A DNA stretch of 60,000 nt from Nematostella vectensis. Taxonomy: Eukaryota; Cnidaria; Anthozoa; Actiniaria; Edwardsiidae. Under the pieces are notes generated by a model. The model worked only from the letters and a program-made list of their open reading frames with translations, searched no databases and was not told where the DNA came from. Shown here piece after piece: positions 55,901 to 60,000 of this stretch. A program made the translations under genes and the position numbers. Position 1 is the first letter of the stretch, and each line of letters begins with the position of its first letter. The DNA lies in assembly GCF_932526225.1 (NCBI RefSeq), contig NC_064046.1, positions 7,057,219 through 7,117,218 of the forward strand. The letters run 5' to 3'.

Positions 55901-58900
55901 CATTTACATTAGTCAGGGTAACATTGACAAAGCACAGTCCTTGGAAGGACTTCTTTCCCTTATCCGTTGCGTAGACTTTTAGTAAGTGGTATCGTTGATC
56001 CTCGTAGTCTAACGCCACGCTGACTGAAATCTTACCCGTTGCCGGATCAATGTAGAACTTTCCTCCTTGCTCTTTACTGGGTTCAATGGAATAGGTAAGG
56101 AAACCTGGAGAACAGGTACAGCTAGAGAGGCAGTCGCAGTCTTTAGCGGTCACCTCTTGCACGAGGACTCCTACTGCAGTACTCTCCGGTATTTGGACCG
56201 AGTAAAGTTGCTGATCAAAGTACGGGAAGTGATCATTGGCGTTGATGACATCGATTTTGACGTCTACTGTAGAGTCCAAACCATCAGGTATTTGCTCGGT
56301 CGCTTTCACTTTAAGATTATACTGCGTCTGGTCGCGCTCAAAGTCGAGCAAGGAATTCAGCAAGATTCGTCCATCACCCATTGCGATAAACTTGTCTCCG
56401 ACATTACCACTGACGATCTTGTAGTCCAATCGGGCTCCAGAGATGCTGCGAGCAAGTATTATCCCAACAAGCGAGAGATACTTCGCGTCTTCGGATACCA
56501 TGAAGTGATAGCTGACCTTTGAGAACCTGGGCGGGAGTTGCCCTGCCGCAGAGCCATCCACGTTGAGCGTAATAGTGTCACTGGTTAAACGCGGAATCCC
56601 GTAATCAAATGCGAAAACGTCCAAATCGTAGCGTTGATCTTTCAGTGAGCCCGCCACCTCCATTTGGCGCGTCTTGGGGTTAATGGTGAAAGGATGTTGT
56701 GGAGGTGAGCGGCGCTTGCGTTTCGCATCATTCGAGGGAGATTTCAACTGGTATCCCACAAGGCCACTGGAACCGTCATCCTCGTCTCTTGCCTCGAGTT
56801 GGTATACCTGTGGCACAAAACCAAGATCAATTTCTAGAACAGATATTACTCATAACAATGTTGAGTATTGCTTGACATTCCAACAAAAAGTGGCTAGAGA
56901 TAGCATCACCTTAGAGACAACACTAACCTGTGCGCCGGCGCGGCTGTTAGTATTTACTCGCGCCAGTCTCTCTCGCTCCATCCAGATCGGCCTGTTGTCG
57001 TTCACATCTAAAACAACAACCTCCACATCAACATCATTTGTCTGGTTACCAAGCTCCTCTCGAACGGTCATCCGGTGAAACTGCTGGCTCTCGTAGTCCA
57101 GCGGTGTTAACAAGATGACGTCACCATTGGCCCTTACGCTGAAATTCGCTTTTTCTGGCAGCAACAATGAGACGATGCCGTTAGGGAAGTACCTCCGGAC
57201 AGTGGCGATAACACTCCCGGTAGGCGTGTCTTCCCGGACATTTACCCGAACGTGCTTCTGGTCCGGGCGGTAATGAACAAAAACAAGTCTTACTTTGACG
57301 TCCGTTTCCTGTGGCGGTTCGCCGTTATCGAGAGCTTTGACGTTAAACGGGTAAATTTTCGGTAAGTCTTCGATAGGCTTCTTGGCAGTAACGACACCAC
57401 GGGAGTCGATTTTGAAGAGGTCTTTTACCTCATCCGGGACTATAAAAGTTATCTCGTCGCCATCTCGGTCGAACGCCCCGAGCCGAGTGATGACTTCTCC
57501 TTCAGCAATGTCGGTCGGCGAGCACGTCCCGATGGCTTTCCGATCTATTTGTCCGTCGACGATGTCGACAAAGGTGGGCTTGTTGTCGTTGATGTTGACG
57601 ACAATGATGATAAGCTCAACCATTGCGCTGCGGTCGCGAGTGTCACGTGCTTCGATTTTCAGTTCGTAGCGCCTGCGTTCCTCGTAGTCGAGTTCGCGGG
57701 TCGCATCCAGGGAACCTGCAGGTGATTAAAGGTTAGAAAGAGCACTGCAGACAGTTTTATCAGCAGGTCAGATGTAGCCTAACTCGGCACAGACTGCCTT
57801 GTCTCTGGTATTTCTGCAGTTAATGACCTCATGACCGACCACGAAATCCCGTACAACACCAAAAATTAGTCTACGGTTGATATGCTTTTACAAGTGAGTA
57901 TACTAGTACTAATAACACGGGTAAACAAAAGCAGAAAAATAGAAACGTAAATTACCGGTAGATGGGTTGATCCTAAACATGCCGGCCTCGTTTCCAGACA
58001 AGAGAGTGTACGTCAGGGCCTCTGACGTGGCAGCCTTGACACCAGCGACGCGATGATTGGCTGGGACGCCCTCTTTAACGTACACCGTAACCGGGGAAAC
58101 CACGAACATGGGTGGACCGTCGGGAAGGTAGACGTTGATCTCAACAGTAACGCTACCGCTGCGGGGAGATGCGTTCTTGTCGCGGGCCTCCACCTGAAAA
58201 TCGTCAACATTACGTTAAAAAACCGTTTGTACATAGAGTTATATTTTGTGAAATTTTGATATTGCCCCAAACCCTGTTTCTTCTCTTATTTTGAAATAAA
58301 GAACAAACAAAGTTCCAGCAACCTCCGTTTTCTTTCAGTTAGCCATGTTCCCTCCCTCCGAATCTCTTTCCTTGAGGCTTTTGCCCATACACAATTATCT
58401 TTTTCTTCGGTGCAAAAAGTCACCTTACATCCCCCTTTCTCCCTCTTTACATCTCCTGTCTTCCTCTTTACACCCTCTATCCCTTTTTCTCCCTCTCACC
58501 TTCAGCGAGAACTTATCCGCAGCAACCGTTGTTAGCGACTTGTCCACGAGTATGACACCCTGTTCGTTGATGGTGAAGGCTTCCTCCTCGTTGCCTTGGA
58601 TGATTGAGTACGTTATTTGACCGTTCTGTCCGCTGTCCAGATCAGTAGCATGCACTTGTAGCACACTCGTCCCCTTGACCGCACCGAGGGAGATCTTTGC
58701 GCGGTAGAACGCGGCAGCGAACACGGGGGAGTTGTCATTCCTGTCAATCACGTCTATGTCGACTTGAGCAATTCCTATAGACATAGGAACACCGCCGTTA
58801 TGTGATGTTAAGAAACAAGGCTTCACTCAACGGAGCACGCTGATTGGCAATTTCTGATTGGCTAATGCTCGTTAAATAAAGTGACAAGTTCTCAAATAGG

Positions 58901-60000
58901 GCTGGGCTCATCTATCGACACTGCACGCCGCATCCATTTCAGAACCACTTTTACGTATTGCAATTATAACGAGAAGAAGTCTGCTGTAGAGTATCTTCTC
59001 TTTAGGGATTTTACAAACGGGCTTTGGTTAAAGCATAGTATTTGTTAGCGCCATGAGTTTCGAGCCTGGCGGTGAAGGTCCGAAAGTTTAATCATTTGTT
59101 CGCTCTTAGGGTTGATGTGCGACCAGATCAAGGAGACAGAAAGCCTCAGGAACAAGGCAGACCTTTAAAAGATCTTAAGTTAGAGAATGACTCTTAAGCC
59201 AAGAAGCAAATGCTATTTGTGTAAGCCTCCGAGTTTAGATAAGCGCTGAAGCGGAAGACCTCCGCTAAGTGCGATCTTTGTTGATGAGACGACCATGATG
59301 GGACGAACTTGATGTCTTGATATTGAGCGTATTTATATACCCAATATAATACCCAATGCATTATTAGGAAGAGAATTACACTAATGATCAATAGCAATCA
59401 GGTTGTTACTATGAGCACAATTTGATTCGCCTCTTTAGAACGCATCAGGACTTAAAAATCTACTATCTGAGCCTGGGCATGTTCTTAGCATGTTTTTAAA
59501 TTTTGGTAAAAAAGGTTCTTATAAAAAAAGAGTGTATGTAATGTGCGAGTTTTTCTAAACAGGTTCATGGGTCAAACGATTATTTTGATCGGCCGCTTGG
59601 TAGGACGTTGGTCATTTTGTTTACTTTTTCTTAAACGGCTGTGATTGGTTCAATTTGACATATCCTGGCATCACTTTCATTTGACAAGTGACGTCAATTG
59701 TGAAGTGGGGGGAATGCAAAAACATAGGGTCTTGCAGCCGGCTCTTCTTTCCCCTTCCACAGGAATCCCGAATCTCTTGAGAGCCGGCTAGCAGGCTAGG
59801 TAAGGAATAAAAAACGGCATTTTATAAGAAAAAGAAACATAGGATATCAGCCTTCCGCTACCGCACCCTGCAGTTAGTATACGCTTGTTCTTACCGCTGA
59901 GCCTCTTGGGACTGCCATTATCCTCGGCTCGTATAAACAGCGTGTGCGACTTGTGCGTTTCATAGTCCAGTGTCATCTTAGTCGTGATTTTACCAGTCGC
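40745..60000 (-). CDS. Classical cadherin, invertebrate type (5' part outside window)
   Basis: Nineteen exons, 5' to 3': 60000-59895, 58774-58500, 58193-57956, 57715-56928, 56807-55680, 55074-54319, 52501-51853, 51559-51327, 51138-50786, 50469-48599, 48067-47436, 46751-46536, 46294-46087, 45721-45510, 45251-44813, 44639-44427, 42765-42467, 42128-41970, 40930-40745. All phases agree, giving 2,986 residues and a TAG stop. The order is cadherin repeats, EGF, LamG, EGF, LamG, EGF, transmembrane helix, p120 site, beta-catenin site. This is the layout of non-vertebrate classical cadherins, which link neighbouring cells by calcium-dependent adhesion and anchor actin through catenins. Cnidarian classical cadherins of this layout with about 30 repeats are known (for example Nematostella Cadherin 1 and 3); which of these it matches I cannot say. 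Confidence 0.95.
41060..41965. repeat. 34-bp minisatellite at a cadherin donor, about 26 copies
   Basis: The unit is GAGGTGAGTGCTGGGTATTT followed by CTACTGATGTGACC. It fills most of the last cadherin intron and begins only 5 nt after the donor of exon 42128-41970. On the plus strand each unit has GAG|GTGAGT, a perfect donor-like word, though antisense to the gene. Confidence 0.95.
41970..42128 (-). CDS. Cadherin cytoplasmic exon with DVGDFI motif
   Basis: Fifty-three residues joining the p120 and beta-catenin sites. DDVGDFITTRVKITDRE corresponds to the DVGDFI-x(7)-AD element of classical cadherin tails, which marks the start of the catenin-binding domain. GRPPDAVFGL resembles the RP-x-D found just upstream in the family. 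Donor GTAAGA is followed within 5 nt by the minisatellite at 41060-41965. Confidence 0.92.
42467..42765 (-). CDS. Cadherin transmembrane helix and p120-catenin site
   Basis: After EGF 3 and a short stalk (GERGTPFMHP) comes a hydrophobic helix of about 22 residues starting AVIAIILVVMLAIF and ending at KRRPEP, a normal stop-transfer signal. About 30 residues later DDGGGEEDNLGYDITKL matches the conserved p120/delta-catenin binding core of classical cadherins (acidic GGGEED then YD). The exon ends with a Thr/Pro/Ser-rich linker. Confidence 0.95.
42766..43740. other. Cadherin intron, AT-rich with G/C-run patches
   Basis: No gene. Two related patches (GGAGCCCCTCTTTCATTG at 42966 on and GAGCCCCCTCTTTAAATG at 43406 on) lie in the same orientation, and a C-rich stretch ends near 43500. 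They may be remains of a MITE with G-run ends like the one at 29051, but ends and target duplication cannot be defined. Confidence 0.4.
43745..44410. repeat. Composite minisatellite, about 50-bp unit
   Basis: Two related half-units alternate: GTGTCAGATGAGTACGGTGT-TAAAGGC and GTGTCAGAGTACGGTGTTGA-AGG. About 13 composite copies. The array ends 17 nt from the donor of the cadherin exon at 44639-44427. Confidence 0.93.
44427..48067 (-). CDS. Cadherin membrane-proximal EGF and laminin G domains
   Basis: Exon 48067-47436 ends the primitive classic cadherin region (GMDECSKGNVGQ), then has EGF 1 (CKPHNPCLHGGKC ... CPTGYHGPLC) and the start of LamG 1 (YIWLPKL). Exon 46751-46536 continues LamG 1; exon 46294-46087 closes it (GFKGCVRNI) and holds EGF 2 (CPECKNDGYC ... 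CNPGYSGKHC). Exons 45721-45510 and 45251-44813 form LamG 2, closed by GCIAGTSVNG at the start of 44639-44427, which also holds EGF 3 (CLSNFCANGGTC ... CAPGWTGPLC). LamG 2 contains two multibasic stretches, AARRRRREVV and SRKRRASG. Exon 45251-44813 uses donor GTAAAG; the frame running on past it to 44703 is intron. Confidence 0.93.
46745..46985. repeat. 41-bp minisatellite containing a cadherin splice acceptor, 6 copies
   Basis: Each unit carries GATGTCCTGTTTA (minus strand TAAACAG|GACATC), that is, the acceptor and first six bases of the exon at 46751-46536, then GAAAAGGTCTTTAGAAAACG. The authentic acceptor is the outermost unit; five more lie upstream in the intron. Confidence 0.9.
46986..47435. 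other. Rest of cadherin intron
   Basis: About 450 bp of AT-rich sequence with no recognisable element. Confidence 0.5.
48068..48598. other. Cadherin intron
   Basis: About 530 bp, AT-rich, with a GATGATGATG run at 48437-48449 and a run of A at 48511. A TATATTTCGGCTGTATACAACAG palindrome-like word lies near 48395. No gene seen. Confidence 0.5.
48599..60000 (-). CDS. Cadherin extracellular repeats (exons to 48599)
   Basis: Ten exons encode about 18 cadherin repeats. Calcium-binding linkers visible include DRNDNSPVF, NINDNKPTF, DVNDNRPIW, NANDHFPYF, NVNDNRPTF, DVNDNRPYF, DVNDVSPAF, DQNDQPPVF, DVNDLPPVF, DVNDNAPRF, DANDHKPKF, DANDNAPEF, DVNDNGPWF and DVNDNAPKD, with matching LDRE/LDYE and DAD/DxD motifs. 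Some linkers are degenerate (DGPPMF, AAGQLPPRF, NEEPPKF), so some joints may not bind calcium. A KRKRRSPP motif (near 56710) is a possible proprotein-convertase site. The longest exon (50469-48599) covers four repeats and the start of the membrane-proximal region. Confidence 0.93.
50714..50786. repeat. Tandem duplication of a cadherin exon end and donor
   Basis: Plus-strand 50712-50770 repeats 50778-50836 with several changes (TTACGTACCTTGGA then CATTATCG). On the minus strand the duplicate reads VRVNLTDDSDNDPR then donor GTACGTAACC, copying the end of exon 51138-50786. A possible acceptor (CATCTCACAG) precedes it, but including it as an exon would break the reading frame. Confidence 0.85.
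52735..54195. repeat. Minisatellite of GATGAT / GATAATGGTCAC units, about 45 copies
   Basis: Units of 27-36 bp have the form GATAATGGTCACGATGATGA then (GAT)n GAAGATTAT. It lies in the cadherin intron between exons 55074-54319 and 52501-51853. Because every unit is a multiple of three, frames stay open for about 500 codons on both strands; none has gene-like composition. Confidence 0.95.
55075..55679. other. Cadherin intron with a 27-bp-stem hairpin
   Basis: No exon. At 55504-55530 and 55540-55566 two 27-bp arms pair with two mismatches around a 9-base loop: GGTCTCTTTCACGCAAGCGC and GGTCTCTGTCACGCAAGCAC, each continuing TGGTAGC. CAGCAG/CTGCTG extends the pairing outward after an unpaired part. 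Confidence 0.8.
58775..59894. other. Cadherin intron, no gene seen
   Basis: 1.1 kb. There is an inverted pair AGCCGGCTCT (59738) / AGAGCCGGCT (59780) that could form a stem. Otherwise unremarkable. Confidence 0.5.

Noticed and set aside
1-60000. tRNA and rRNA genes
   Set aside because: Reading both strands I found no convincing cloverleaf with A and B boxes and no rRNA core sequence; a tRNAscan run would settle it.

Overview
The window looks like nuclear DNA of a cnidarian, most likely an anthozoan close to sea anemones. Genes are split into many small exons with GT-AG introns, and the introns carry many minisatellites and transposons. The main gene is a classical cadherin of the invertebrate type, with many cadherin repeats followed by EGF and laminin G domains and a catenin-binding tail. 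The lineage call is inference; I ran no database search.

Two genuine host genes are visible, both on the minus strand. From 28029 down to the left edge runs BOP1, the ribosome-biogenesis WD40 protein. I could place 15 exons whose reading phases join without a break (about 481 codons); the rest of the WD40 propeller lies left of position 1. From the right edge down to 40745 runs a large classical cadherin. I could place 19 phase-consistent exons (2,986 codons plus a stop); its N-terminus lies right of position 60000. The exon order is cadherin repeats, EGF, LamG, EGF, LamG, EGF, transmembrane helix, p120-catenin site and beta-catenin site.

Most of the remaining sequence is repeats. BOP1 introns hold a 5.9 kb minisatellite of about 27 bp units containing an exact 1,725 bp higher-order duplication, a G-rich 20 bp minisatellite, a 21-22 bp minisatellite and a roughly 135 bp satellite. 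They also hold several MITE-like elements and a 5'-truncated Penelope-like retroelement with a hammerhead ribozyme motif. A DNA transposon of the IS4EU/ISL2EU kind, about 6 kb long, sits in BOP1 intron 2. It has two convergent genes: a THAP-DDE transposase, and a SWIM + YqaJ nuclease + two PHD fingers + Ulp1-like SUMO protease. Both copies look damaged. A possible 43-residue two-exon gene on the plus strand lies just left of it.

The 12.7 kb between the two genes holds a 17-bp minisatellite in two opposite orientations (28.43-31.14 kb and 33.47-35.16 kb), forming a very large imperfect inverted repeat around a dead LINE reverse transcriptase. One arm is split by a Harbinger-like MITE. Two more LINE remnants follow. 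In the cadherin introns, several minisatellites begin at a splice site, and some repeat units contain the splice site itself. The same is seen in BOP1. This recurring pattern is the most unusual structural observation here.
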